Origin: CAZZKF01 sp964654995
Lineage (GTDB): Bacteria; Pseudomonadota; Alphaproteobacteria; CAZZKF01
Assembly (NCBI GenBank): GCA_964654995.1
Contig: CAZZKF010000076.1
Location: forward strand, 1-11,712
Length of the DNA: 11,712 bases
Direction: 5' to 3'
Of the stretch, positions 1 through 6,360 are shown piece by piece. The stretch's first letter is position 1; each line of letters begins with the position of its first letter. The notes under the pieces were generated by a model. That model did not search any database. It was given only the letters and a program-made list of their open reading frames with translations, and was not told where the DNA came from. The translations under genes were made by a program, and so were the position numbers.

Positions 1-470
1 TTTTTTTCCTCGAACATGGTGATCGGCGCCATCTGCGAATAGCGCAGATTGTCCTGCGTATAGGTGCGGAAGACGCCCTCGGCCAGCGCCCTGGCATCGT
101 TGCCGCCGGTCCAGACGTTCTCGCCTTTCTTGGCGATCACGATGGCGGTGCCGGTGTCCTGACAGCCGGGCAGCACCATGCCGGCGGCGACATTGGCATT
201 CTTCAGAAGCTGCAGGGCGACGAAGCGGTCGTTGTCGGAAGCCTCCGGGTCTTCGAGGATTGCCCGGAGCTGGGCCAGATGTCCGGGGCGGAGCAGGTGG
301 GCGATATCGCGCATGGCCTCGGCCGCAAGGAGGGTAAGTGCTTCCGGTGCGACCTCGAGAATTCGGCGCCCGGCAATCTCGTGCACCTTGGGCGGCCCGA
401 TATCGAGCCGGCGATAGGGCGTCGTGTCCTCGGCCAGCGGAAACAGCTCCTGATAGGCGAAATCGGGCAT
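1..470 (-). CDS. Class I (iron-sulfur) fumarate hydratase, N-terminal part, cut by the window edge
   Basis: The reading frame stays open from an ATG at 470 to the left edge, giving 156 codons without a stop. The protein starts MPDFAYQELFPL and carries LPGCQDTGTA around residues 100-109. That motif is typical of class I fumarases, and its cysteine (Cys103) is expected to be one of the [4Fe-4S] ligands. The enzyme interconverts fumarate and malate in the citric acid cycle in the cytoplasm. Family members are about 500 residues or more, so roughly two thirds of the gene lies outside the window. An AGAGG element a few bases upstream of the ATG supports this start. sspB lies 90 bases upstream on the same strand, so co-transcription is possible. 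A related class I hydratase acting on another substrate (tartrate or mesaconate) cannot be excluded from this fragment. Confidence 0.9.
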   Translation of the reverse strand, partial: MPDFAYQELFPLAEDTTPYRRLDIGPPKVHEIAGRRILEVAPEALTLLAAEAMRDIAHLLRPGHLAQLRAILEDPEASDNDRFVALQLLKNANVAAGMVLPGCQDTGTAIVIAKKGENVWTGGNDARALAEGVFRTYTQDNLRYSQMAPITMFEEK

Positions 471-524
471 CACTCAACCTCTTTTAAACGCGGAACAAGG
501 GGGCAGGGGCTTGTATGCAGGGGC

Positions 525-551
525 GCCGGCTCCGGTTTCGACCGGTCCGGC
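525..551 (-). other. Stem-loop between sspB and the fumarase gene
   Basis: Two nested arms pair: 525-529 with 547-551 (GCCGG/CCGGC) and 532-536 with 541-545 (CCGGT/ACCGG), around a four-base loop. On the leftward transcript it sits 9 bases after the sspB stop codon. No U-rich tract follows, so it is a weak candidate for an intrinsic terminator. It could instead protect the 3' end of the sspB message or mark a processing point. Confidence 0.45.
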
Positions 552-560
552 ACCAGCAGA

Positions 561-1157
561 TCATTTCTTGCGAAAGACGTCGAGCTTGACGACGTTGTCG
601 GGGGCTTCCGGTTCGTCCGGCTCCGACCTGGGCGTTTCGTTCTGATCCGGCGCGGCCTGCTCGTCTTCGCCGGCGCCATCGGCCGCTTGCGTTGCCGGGG
701 CTGGAACCGGCGCCGGTTCGGTCTTGGCCGGAAGGGCGGATGCCGATGGCTGATTGTCGGTGGCCGCTTCGGGCGCCTGCGAGTCCGCCGGACGGGGCTT
801 GAGTTGCAGGCCAAAGGGCACGCTGGGGTCCAGAAAGCTGACCACCGCGGCAAACGGAATGACCAGGGTTTCCGGCTTGTTGGAGAAGCTCAGGCCGACC
901 TCGAAGGCATGGTCATGCACCTTGAGACCCCAGAACTGGTGCTGGAGGATGATGGTCATCTCGTCCGGGTAGCGCTCGTGAAGGTAGGGCGGGATTTGAA
1001 CGCCCTCGGCCGTTGTCTCGAAGGTGATGTAAAGATGGTGCTCGCCGGGAAGACCGTCCCGGGCGACGTCCTGGAGGACCTGGCGGATCACCCCGCGCAG
1101 GGCGTTCTGAACCATGTCCTCATATGCGATGCCAGTATTCACCATGGCCGGGTCCAT
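561..1157 (-). CDS. sspB: SspB-family ClpXP adaptor (alphaproteobacterial type)
   Basis: This 198-residue protein has a folded N-terminal domain (about residues 10-120) with the family signatures LPGEHHLYITF, HERYPDEMTIILQHQFW and HAFEVGLSF. A long Pro/Ala/Glu-rich, probably disordered linker follows, and the protein ends in a short basic-hydrophobic tail, NVVKLDVFRKK. In this family the folded domain binds the ssrA tag and the C-terminal peptide docks on the ClpX N-domain, so both functional ends are present. The role is to deliver tmRNA-tagged proteins to ClpXP in the cytoplasm. The start at 1157 is not certain: no strong Shine-Dalgarno sequence is visible, and an in-frame ATG four codons later is possible. 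The gene encoding the tag, ssrA, lies directly upstream on the same strand. Confidence 0.92.
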   Translation of the reverse strand: MDPAMVNTGIAYEDMVQNALRGVIRQVLQDVARDGLPGEHHLYITFETTAEGVQIPPYLHERYPDEMTIILQHQFWGLKVHDHAFEVGLSFSNKPETLVIPFAAVVSFLDPSVPFGLQLKPRPADSQAPEAATDNQPSASALPAKTEPAPVPAPATQAADGAGEDEQAAPDQNETPRSEPDEPEAPDNVVKLDVFRKK

Positions 1158-1349
1158 CTGATCGCTATGATCGAATTGTCAACACACCACCGCCGGGATC
1201 CGCGTTGCGTTCCCCGGGGCGACCTGTCCGTCTATAAGAACATATAGTCCGGACCCGGCCAATATAGCGAATCCGATGCCGGGCGTGAGCCAAAAATCGG
1301 CCGGCGAGTCGGCGTCATCCGGGCGGCCTCGGGCGGCCAGAATCGAAGT
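1158..1349. other. Spacer between ssrA and sspB, probably holding the ssrA 3' end and the sspB promoter
   Basis: No credible gene is visible here. It contains a direct repeat GGGCGGCC (1321-1328 and 1331-1338), a possible weak leftward terminator at 1292-1313, and an AT-rich patch with the inverted repeat CTATA-N6-TATAG at about 1233-1248 that could contribute to an sspB promoter. A perfect TTGACA hexamer on the minus strand (1182-1177) has no partner -10 box at usable distance. No promoter can be assigned with confidence. Confidence 0.5.
1292..1313 (-). terminator. Possible weak intrinsic terminator after ssrA
   Basis: Reading leftward, GCCG (1313-1310) can pair with CGGC (1303-1300) around a six-base loop, followed two bases later by ATTTTT (1297-1292). 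The stem is only four base pairs, so this is tentative. Its position fits the end of the ssrA primary transcript. Confidence 0.3.
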
Positions 1350-1632
1350 GGGGGAGCTTCTGTTGCCCGGTGCTCCCCCGAAACCGCGCTTATTGCCGGT
1401 GTTTAGGCGGCAACAGCGAATGCCTCATTATCATTGGCATTTGTGAAGTTGACCCGATAACGGCGGTATCATACCGGGCGAAAGTTACATCTTTACCACG
1501 CTCGTCGATCCTGTTTCGCCCCCGCCGAATATCCCTGCAGGCCAAGGAGATTTGGTGGAGGCGCCGGGTACTGCCCCCGGGTCCGATGCGCTTATTTCAT
1601 GCAACGTTTATCGCCATAGCCGGCGAACCGGC
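1350..1632 (-). ncRNA. ssrA: Transfer-messenger RNA, circularly permuted two-piece form
   Basis: Reading leftward, the acceptor piece comes first. Its T-stem CCGGG (1580-1576) pairs with CCCGG (1568-1564) around a seven-base loop. The 3' acceptor strand CGCCTCC (1563-1557), discriminator A and encoded CCA (1555-1553) follow. A 29-base intervening segment (1552-1524) comes next, then the coding piece beginning GGGGGCGAAACAGGATCGAC at 1523. GGGGGCG pairs with CGCCTCC over seven base pairs, with G·U at the third pair, the alanyl-tRNA synthetase identity element. The tag frame ANDNEAFAVAA plus TAA lies at 1438-1403. An eight-base-pair hairpin (1379-1372 with 1357-1350) closes the coding piece. 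tmRNA rescues stalled ribosomes with SmpB and marks the nascent chain for ClpXP. The outer ends (1632 at a GCCGG-TTCG-CCGGC hairpin, and 1350) are estimates. Pieces of roughly 80 and 174 bases result. Confidence 0.95.
1403..1438 (-). other. tmRNA-encoded proteolysis tag reading frame
   Basis: Codons from GCC at 1438 to TAA at 1405-1403 encode ANDNEAFAVAA. The AND start and the AVAA end match the known tag pattern; the final two alanines are the ClpX recognition signal and the upstream residues contact SspB. The exact resume codon is not proven, because the frame remains open upstream (Asn and Thr codons precede it), so the tag could be one or two residues longer. The codons GTTGCCG can pair with CGGCAAT just downstream, placing the stop codon in a hairpin loop as in helix P5 of other tmRNAs. 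Confidence 0.88.
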
Positions 1633-1638
1633 ATGCTT

Positions 1639-1670
1639 AATATAAGGTGCAATCGTTAAAAATTAAAGAG
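1639..1670. promoter_or_regulatory. AT-rich divergent promoter region between ssrA and thyX
   Basis: This is the only clearly AT-rich stretch between the divergent ssrA and thyX genes. On the minus strand TATATT (1644-1639) would be a suitable -10 box about 7-10 bases before the first hairpin of the ssrA acceptor piece. No good -35 box is visible at 16-18 bases. For thyX the region could hold a promoter about 80 bases upstream of the start codon, but I cannot pick hexamers with confidence. Confidence 0.4.
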
Positions 1671-1744
1671 GACTGGCGAGGGTGCGTGCGAGCGGGTAAA
1701 GTCGCTTTCCCAACTTTCCGATCCTGGGGCAGGCGGGGCGTTCC

Positions 1745-2650
1745 ATGACCGTATCACCTGAACAAAAGGCCGAAATCGAGGCCCAGCGCGCGCAAACATG
1801 TCCGACCCGGCGGGTCTGTGCGCCGGAGTTGGAGGCCATCCTCTATGAGGCCTTGCCGGTTCTGGACAAGGGCTTTGTCCGGGTCATCGACTACATGGGC
1901 GACGATTCGTCGATCGTTCAGGCGGCCCGGGTCTCCTACGGCAAGGGCACCCGCAAGGTGCATGAGGACGCCGGGCTGATCAAATATCTGATGCGCCATC
2001 GTCACACGACGCCGTTCGAGATGTGCGAGATCAAGTATCACGTGAAGCTGCCGATTTTCGTGGCGCGCCAGTGGATTCGCCATCGCACCGCCAATGTGAA
2101 CGAATATTCGGCGCGTTATTCGGTTCTCGACAATGAATTCTACTTGCCGGCGCCCGAGCATCTGGCCCGCCAGTCAAGCAGCAACCGTCAGGGCCGTGGC
2201 GAGGTTCTGGACGGCGAGGCGGCGGCGCGCGTCTTCGAGCTGTTGCGCGAGGATGCCACCCGGGCCTATGCGCATTACGAAGAGATGCTGGAGGCCCATG
2301 ATCTCGCCCGCGAACTGGCGCGCATGAACCTGTCGCTCAACTTCTATACCCAGTGGTACTGGAAGATCGATCTGCACAACCTGCTGCATTTCCTCGGGCT
2401 CAGGGCGGACGCACACGCCCAGTATGAGATCCGCGCCTATGCCGAGGTCATGCTGGATACGGTCAAACGCTGGGTGCCGATGGCCTATGCGGCGTTCATC
2501 GAATACCGCATGCATGCGGCCCACCTGTCGCGTACCGGGCTCGAGGTGGTCAAACGGATGCTGGCCGGCGAGACGGTGACGCAGGAAACCAGCGGCCTGT
2601 CGAAGCGCGAATGGCGCGAGCTGATGGCGACGCTGGAGCGCGACGCCTGA
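1745..2650 (+). CDS. thyX: Flavin-dependent thymidylate synthase
   Basis: ThyX converts dUMP to dTMP using methylenetetrahydrofolate and a reduced FAD cofactor (NADPH as electron source), and replaces ThyA. The 301-residue protein carries the diagnostic RHRX7S motif at residues 112-122 (RHRTANVNEYS), preceded by FVARQW, which contributes to nucleotide and flavin binding. An N-terminal extension of about 25-40 residues precedes the core, starting near GFVRVIDYMGDD. The start at 1745 has only a weak purine-rich GCGGGG element upstream, so a slightly different start is possible, but no better one is seen. It is a single gene, divergent from ssrA and convergent with mrp, with 7 bases between the two stop codons. 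No thyA is present in the window. Confidence 0.96.
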   Translation: MTVSPEQKAEIEAQRAQTCPTRRVCAPELEAILYEALPVLDKGFVRVIDYMGDDSSIVQAARVSYGKGTRKVHEDAGLIKYLMRHRHTTPFEMCEIKYHVKLPIFVARQWIRHRTANVNEYSARYSVLDNEFYLPAPEHLARQSSSNRQGRGEVLDGEAAARVFELLREDATRAYAHYEEMLEAHDLARELARMNLSLNFYTQWYWKIDLHNLLHFLGLRADAHAQYEIRAYAEVMLDTVKRWVPMAYAAFIEYRMHAAHLSRTGLEVVKRMLAGETVTQETSGLSKREWRELMATLERDA

Positions 2651-2657
2651 AATCCCC

Positions 2658-3809
2658 TTATTCGGCCGCGGTTCCGGCCTGCGCATTCACGCTCAGCGCC
2701 AGATCGATCTTCTCGGCAACCCGTTCGGCAACCTCGAGATAGGCCTGCGCCTCGGGGCTGTCCGGCTCGGCAACGACGATCGGCGTGCCGGCGTCCGAGG
2801 TCTCGCGGATGCGCAGGTGCAGCGGGATCTCGCCGAGGAAACTGGTGCCCAGCTCTTCCGCGGTTTCGCGCGCTCCGCCGTGGCCGAAGATCTCGCTGCG
2901 CTCGCCGCAGTGCGGGCAGACGAAATAGCTCATGTTCTCGACCACGCCGAACACCGGCACATTCACTTTCGAGAACATGGCAACGCCGCGCCGGGCATCG
3001 ATCAGCGCAATATCCTGGGGCGTCGAGACGATCACCGCGCCCAGAAGCGGCACGTTCTGCGCCATGGTGAGCTGGGCATCGCCGGTGCCGGGCGGCAGAT
3101 CGACAACGAGCACGTCAAGCTCGCCCCAGTCGACGTTGCGGAGCAACTGGTTGAGGGCGTTCTGGACCATCGGCCCGCGCCAGATCGCGGCCGTGTCCTC
3201 GGCCATCATGAAGCCGATCGACATGGTAACGATGCCATAGTTCTCCATCGGCAGGATGGTCTTGCCGTCTTCCGACTCGGGCTGGCCGGAAATGCCCAGC
3301 ATGCGTGGAATCGACGGCCCGTAGATGTCGGCATCCAGCAGCCCGACGCGCCGGCCCGCGGCTTTCAGCGCCAGCGCCAGATTGACGGCAAGCGTCGATT
3401 TGCCGACGCCCCCTTTGCCGCTGGCCACGGCAATGATGGCGCGCACGCCGGGGATTGGCGGGCGATCGGGCTGGACCGAATGGTGCTGTGGTGACGGCGG
3501 GGCGGATGGTCCGTTGGATTTGGGTGCGGTCGTCGCTGGCGCCTGCTCGGCGGTCAGCACGACGGTGGCCTTGGTGACGCCGGGCAGCGCCCGCACCGCC
3601 TCTTCGGCGGCCTTGCGCACCGGCTCCAGGGCCTGTGCCTGATCGGGCGCGACTTCCATTGAGACCATCACCCGGTCATCGATGATTCCGATCCCCTGGA
3701 TGAGGCCGAGGGTGACGACATCACGGCCGCTTTTTGGGTCGATGACACCGGCGAGGGCGCTGCGCACATCGGCTTCGCGCACGCTCTTTTTGCTGAACAA
3801 CTTGATCAT
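2658..3809 (-). CDS. mrp: Mrp/ApbC-family P-loop ATPase, iron-sulfur cluster carrier
   Basis: The 383-residue protein has two domains. Residues 1-88 form a MIP18-like (DUF59) domain with DPKSGRDVV. A Pro/Ala/Ser-rich linker (about 89-121) follows, then a Mrp/NBP35 ATPase domain. The deviant Walker A motif GKGGVGKS is at 131-138. DLPPGTGD lies in the middle, and the CPHC motif (Cys298 and Cys301) is expected to bind a bridging [4Fe-4S] cluster in a dimer. The family carries Fe-S clusters to apoproteins in the cytoplasm. I chose the start at 3809 because GGAG lies five bases before it and the protein then begins MIKLFSKKSVREADV. The frame extends to an ATG at 3857 (16 more residues) with a less well placed AGGA. 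The gene is transcribed divergently from hflK. Confidence 0.94.
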   Translation of the reverse strand: MIKLFSKKSVREADVRSALAGVIDPKSGRDVVTLGLIQGIGIIDDRVMVSMEVAPDQAQALEPVRKAAEEAVRALPGVTKATVVLTAEQAPATTAPKSNGPSAPPSPQHHSVQPDRPPIPGVRAIIAVASGKGGVGKSTLAVNLALALKAAGRRVGLLDADIYGPSIPRMLGISGQPESEDGKTILPMENYGIVTMSIGFMMAEDTAAIWRGPMVQNALNQLLRNVDWGELDVLVVDLPPGTGDAQLTMAQNVPLLGAVIVSTPQDIALIDARRGVAMFSKVNVPVFGVVENMSYFVCPHCGERSEIFGHGGARETAEELGTSFLGEIPLHLRIRETSDAGTPIVVAEPDSPEAQAYLEVAERVAEKIDLALSVNAQAGTAAE

Positions 3810-3814
3810 GCCAA

Positions 3815-3818
3815 CTCC
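3815..3818 (-). promoter_or_regulatory. Ribosome binding site that supports the internal mrp start
   Basis: GGAG on the minus strand, five bases before the ATG at 3809, is close to ideal spacing. The competing upstream ATG at 3857 has an AGGA about ten bases away. This favours the shorter protein. Confidence 0.55.
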
Positions 3819-3856
3819 GTTTACTGCGTCCCGGGTCTGCCGGGTGACGACCTTCA

Positions 3857-3885
3857 TTGCGCCCCGGTCCTACCTATCATATAAC
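3857..3885 (+). promoter_or_regulatory. Candidate promoter of hflK
   Basis: TTGCGC (3857-3862) and TATAAC (3880-3885) are separated by 17 bases. The -10 box matches the sigma-70 consensus at five of six positions, the -35 box at three of six. Transcription would begin near 3892, giving a leader of about 85 bases before the hflK start. The elements overlap the upstream alternative start of the divergent mrp gene, another reason to prefer the shorter mrp. Confidence 0.45.
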
Positions 3886-3976
3886 CCATCTACAAGGGAA
3901 TTCATGCCGACCCGATTCGGAACAGCCCGAAGGTGGCGGCGCATCTCGGCAATTCGCGAGAAAGGACGATAGTTCC

Positions 3977-5059
3977 ATGCCGTGGCAAAGCAACAATGGC
4001 GGCGGTGGCCCTTGGGGGCAAGGCCCGCGGCGCCCCGGTGGTGGCCAGCAGCCGCCCAACATCGACGATCTGATCCGCAAGAGCCAGGATCAGTTGAAAA
4101 GCATTCTTCCCGGCGGCTTCAGGGGGCGCCGTGGCGCCTTTCTGATTTTTGTGCTGTTTCTGGCGCTGTGGGGCTTGAGCGGCTTCTACAGGGTCGAGCC
4201 CGACGAGCAGGGCGTGGTCCTGCGCTTCGGCGAATGGGTGACCACCACCCAGCCGGGCCTGCATTACCACCTGCCGGTACCGATCGAGACCGTGCTGACG
4301 CCGAAGGTGACGCGCGAAAACCGGGTCGAGGTGGGCTTTCGCTCGGGCGCCGACATCGGCCGGGCGGCCACCCGTGACGTGCCCGAAGAAAGCCTGATGC
4401 TGACGGGGGATGAAAACATCATCGACATCGATTTCGTCGTCAACTGGGTGATCAAGGACGCCGGCAAGTTCCTGTTCAATATCCAGAACCCGGCGTTGAC
4501 CTTGAAAGTGATCGCCGAAAGCGCCATGCGCGAGGTGATCGGCAAGACCAACATCCAGTCGGCGCTGACCGAAGGCCGCCAGCAGGTCGAGGATGCCACC
4601 CACAAGCTGATGCAGGACGTTCTCGACGAATACGGCAGCGGCATTCAGGTCACCCGGGTCAAGATGCAGAAGGTCGATCCGCCCTCCCAGGTGATCTCGT
4701 ACTTCCGCGATGTCCAGGCGGCGCGCGCCGACCTCGAGCGCCAGCGCAACGAGGCCGAGGCCTACGCCAACGACATCATTCCCCGCGCCCGCGGCCAGGC
4801 CGAGCAGATGCTGCAGGAGGCGGAAGCCTACAAGCAGCAGGTGATCGCCCATTCCGAGGGCGAGGCGGCCCGCTTTCTGTCGGTCTATGAGCAGTATCGC
4901 CGGGCCAAGGAGGTGACGCTCAAGCGGATCTATCTGGAAACCATGGAAAAAATTCTCGCCGGCATGACCAAGATCGTGATTGACGAGCGCGCCGGCTCGG
5001 GCGTGATCCCCTACCTGCCACTGCCTGAGTTGCGCAAACGCGAAGGGAGCGAGAAATGA
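3977..5059 (+). CDS. hflK: HflK, SPFH-domain subunit of the FtsH regulatory complex
   Basis: This 360-residue membrane protein has a Gly/Pro/Gln-rich N-terminus (residues 1-30), one transmembrane segment (about 54-71), then a periplasmic SPFH/band-7 domain that opens with YRVEPDEQGVVLRFGEW. A long helical region follows (about 240-300), rich in Glu, Ala, Arg and Gln and probably coiled coil. HflK and HflC form a large membrane cage that surrounds and modulates the FtsH protease. The ATG at 3977 is preceded by AAAGGA about ten bases upstream, and MPWQSNNGGGG matches the usual glycine-rich HflK start. The frame is open further upstream to 3857, but that part lies within the promoter region and reads unlike HflK. 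The stop overlaps the hflC start as ATGA, indicating translational coupling. Confidence 0.95.
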   Translation: MPWQSNNGGGGPWGQGPRRPGGGQQPPNIDDLIRKSQDQLKSILPGGFRGRRGAFLIFVLFLALWGLSGFYRVEPDEQGVVLRFGEWVTTTQPGLHYHLPVPIETVLTPKVTRENRVEVGFRSGADIGRAATRDVPEESLMLTGDENIIDIDFVVNWVIKDAGKFLFNIQNPALTLKVIAESAMREVIGKTNIQSALTEGRQQVEDATHKLMQDVLDEYGSGIQVTRVKMQKVDPPSQVISYFRDVQAARADLERQRNEAEAYANDIIPRARGQAEQMLQEAEAYKQQVIAHSEGEAARFLSVYEQYRRAKEVTLKRIYLETMEKILAGMTKIVIDERAGSGVIPYLPLPELRKREGSEK

Positions 5060-5937
5060 CCAAACAGGCATCCCTTATCGTCGCCCTGATCCTGCTGGCG
5101 GTGATCGCTTATCTCGGGCTCTACACCGTGCATCAGACCAACCAGGCGCTGGTGCTCCAGTTTGGCGAGCCCAAGCGGGTGGTGACCGACCCCGGCCTGC
5201 ATTTCAAGATTCCGCTGATCCAGCAGGTCTATTTTGTCGAGAAACGGATTTTGGCCCTTGATGCGGCGCCCGAGGAGGTCATCGCGTCTGACCAGAAACG
5301 CCTGGTCGTCGATGCCTTTGCGCGCTTCCGGGTGATCGATCCCCTGAAGTTCTATCAGACCGTGGGCAACGAAATGGTGGCCCGCGCCCGGCTCGGCACG
5401 ATCGTGAATTCGAACACCCGCCGGGTGCTCGGCCAGGAGGCGTTTTCCACCGTGTTGTCGGGCGAGCGCGCGGTGCTGATGCGCCGCATCCGCGATCTGG
5501 TGAACAAGGAAGCCAAGGCCTTCGGCATCGAGGTCGTCGACGTGCGCATCAAGCGTGCCGATCTGCCGCGCGCCAACTCGGATGCGATCTATCGCCGCAT
5601 GCAGACCGAACGCGAGCGCGAGGCCAAGGAGTTCCGGGCTCAGGGCGCCGAGATTGCCCAGCGCATTCGCTCACGCGCCGATCGTGAACGCACCATCCTG
5701 CTGGCCGAGGCCGAGAAGAAGGCGGAGATCCTGCGCGGTGAAGGCGAAGGCGAAGCGGTGCGCATTTTCGCCGAGGCGTTTGGCAAGGACGTCGACTTTT
5801 TCCAGTTCTACCGGTCGATGAAGGCCTATGAGGCGGCGCTCGGCAAGGCGGACACGACGATGATTCTGTCGCCTGATTCCGAATTCTTCCGCTTTTTCCG
5901 CAACTTCGAAGGGCAAAGAGGAAAGACCGGGCGATAA
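5056..5937 (+). CDS. hflC: HflC, SPFH-domain partner of HflK
   Basis: The 293-residue protein begins with one transmembrane segment (about residues 5-25), followed by HQTNQALVLQFGEPKRVV, the start of the SPFH domain. A charged Arg/Glu/Ala-rich helix region lies at about 175-230, and the C-terminal segment contains LSPDSEFFRFF, typical of HflC. It pairs with HflK in the periplasm-facing complex that regulates FtsH. The start codon overlaps the hflK stop by four bases (ATGA), and GGGAGCGAGAA immediately upstream can serve as ribosome binding site. Length and ends are normal for the family. Confidence 0.95.
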   Translation: MTKQASLIVALILLAVIAYLGLYTVHQTNQALVLQFGEPKRVVTDPGLHFKIPLIQQVYFVEKRILALDAAPEEVIASDQKRLVVDAFARFRVIDPLKFYQTVGNEMVARARLGTIVNSNTRRVLGQEAFSTVLSGERAVLMRRIRDLVNKEAKAFGIEVVDVRIKRADLPRANSDAIYRRMQTEREREAKEFRAQGAEIAQRIRSRADRERTILLAEAEKKAEILRGEGEGEAVRIFAEAFGKDVDFFQFYRSMKAYEAALGKADTTMILSPDSEFFRFFRNFEGQRGKTGR

Positions 5938-5959
5938 GTAACAGCCGGACTGCTCCGTC

Positions 5960-6163
5960 ATGATCGATCTGGGCGTCGCCCTGGGGCTGGTGCTGGTGAT
6001 CGAGGGCACCTTGTATGCCCTGTTTCCGTCGACCATGAAGCGGATGATGGTGCAGGCGCTGGGCCTGCCGACGCGGGTTCTGAGCACGGCCGGCGTGATC
6101 GCCGCACTTGTCGGCCTGGTGCTGGTTTGGGTCCTGCGAGGCGGCTTTTCGGGGCCGGGATGA
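5960..6163 (+). CDS. Small membrane protein, DUF2065/YjeT-like
   Basis: This 67-residue protein has two hydrophobic segments: about residues 5-22 (VALGLVLVIEGTLYALFP) and 42-62 (VLSTAGVIAALVGLVLVWVL). The connecting stretch PSTMKRMMVQALGLP is basic. The pattern and length match the DUF2065 (YjeT) family, found next to hflC in many proteobacteria. Its molecular function is not established. It lies 22 bases after the hflC stop and is probably in the same operon. No strong Shine-Dalgarno sequence is seen, so translation may depend on coupling. A role near the HflKC/FtsH complex is suggested only by position. Confidence 0.85.
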   Translation: MIDLGVALGLVLVIEGTLYALFPSTMKRMMVQALGLPTRVLSTAGVIAALVGLVLVWVLRGGFSGPG

Positions 6164-6360
6164 CGCCACAATTTGCTCACATTTATGCCTATGATGGCGC
6201 CCAGGTTGAGACCAGTCGCATGTCGGCGCGTCATCTTCCGGGTTGTGCTGGTCTCCCGCGACGATGTAAGACCATGTCATAAGAAGAGAACAAGACTTTC
6301 GGGGAACCGTTCCTGGGCGAGGCTCGATTGGCGGACATCCGAAGAGACAGGAGATCATTC
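6164..6360. other. Intergenic region upstream of the Deg protease gene
   Basis: No gene is visible in these 197 bases. A possible stress-sigma promoter lies at 6303-6328 and is listed separately. No clear terminator follows the DUF2065 gene, so read-through from the hfl operon is possible. Confidence 0.5.
6303..6328 (+). promoter_or_regulatory. Possible EcfG-type (general stress sigma factor) promoter for the Deg protease gene
   Basis: GGAAC at 6303-6307 is followed after 17 bases by CGAT at 6325-6328. The alphaproteobacterial general stress sigma factor EcfG recognises GGAAC-N16/17-CGTT, so the first element is perfect and the second matches three of four. The spacing and the position, about 25-30 bases from the start codon, are suitable. 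The GGAAC also forms one half of the interrupted palindrome GGAAC-C-GTTCC (6303-6313), so an operator is an alternative reading. Confidence 0.3.

Noticed and set aside
1154..1182. Perfect TTGACA on the minus strand just upstream of sspB
   Set aside because: At 17-18 bases spacing the expected -10 would read AGATGG or GATGGA, over the start codon, so it does not form a credible promoter.
279..1247. 322-codon plus-strand frame over the fumarase gene and sspB
   Set aside because: It is antisense to two recognisable genes, and its Arg/Gly-rich translation is typical of a shadow frame in high-GC DNA.
1321..1338. Direct repeat GGGCGGCC-TC-GGGCGGCC
   Set aside because: Short, low-complexity GC repeat; common by chance at this base composition and with no partner copies seen nearby.
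1370..1645. 91-codon open frame on the plus strand between sspB and thyX
   Set aside because: It lies entirely antisense to the tmRNA gene, whose structure explains the sequence; the translation resembles no family I know.
3902..5071. 389-codon minus-strand frame opposite hflK
   Set aside because: Antisense to hflK with no recognisable domain.
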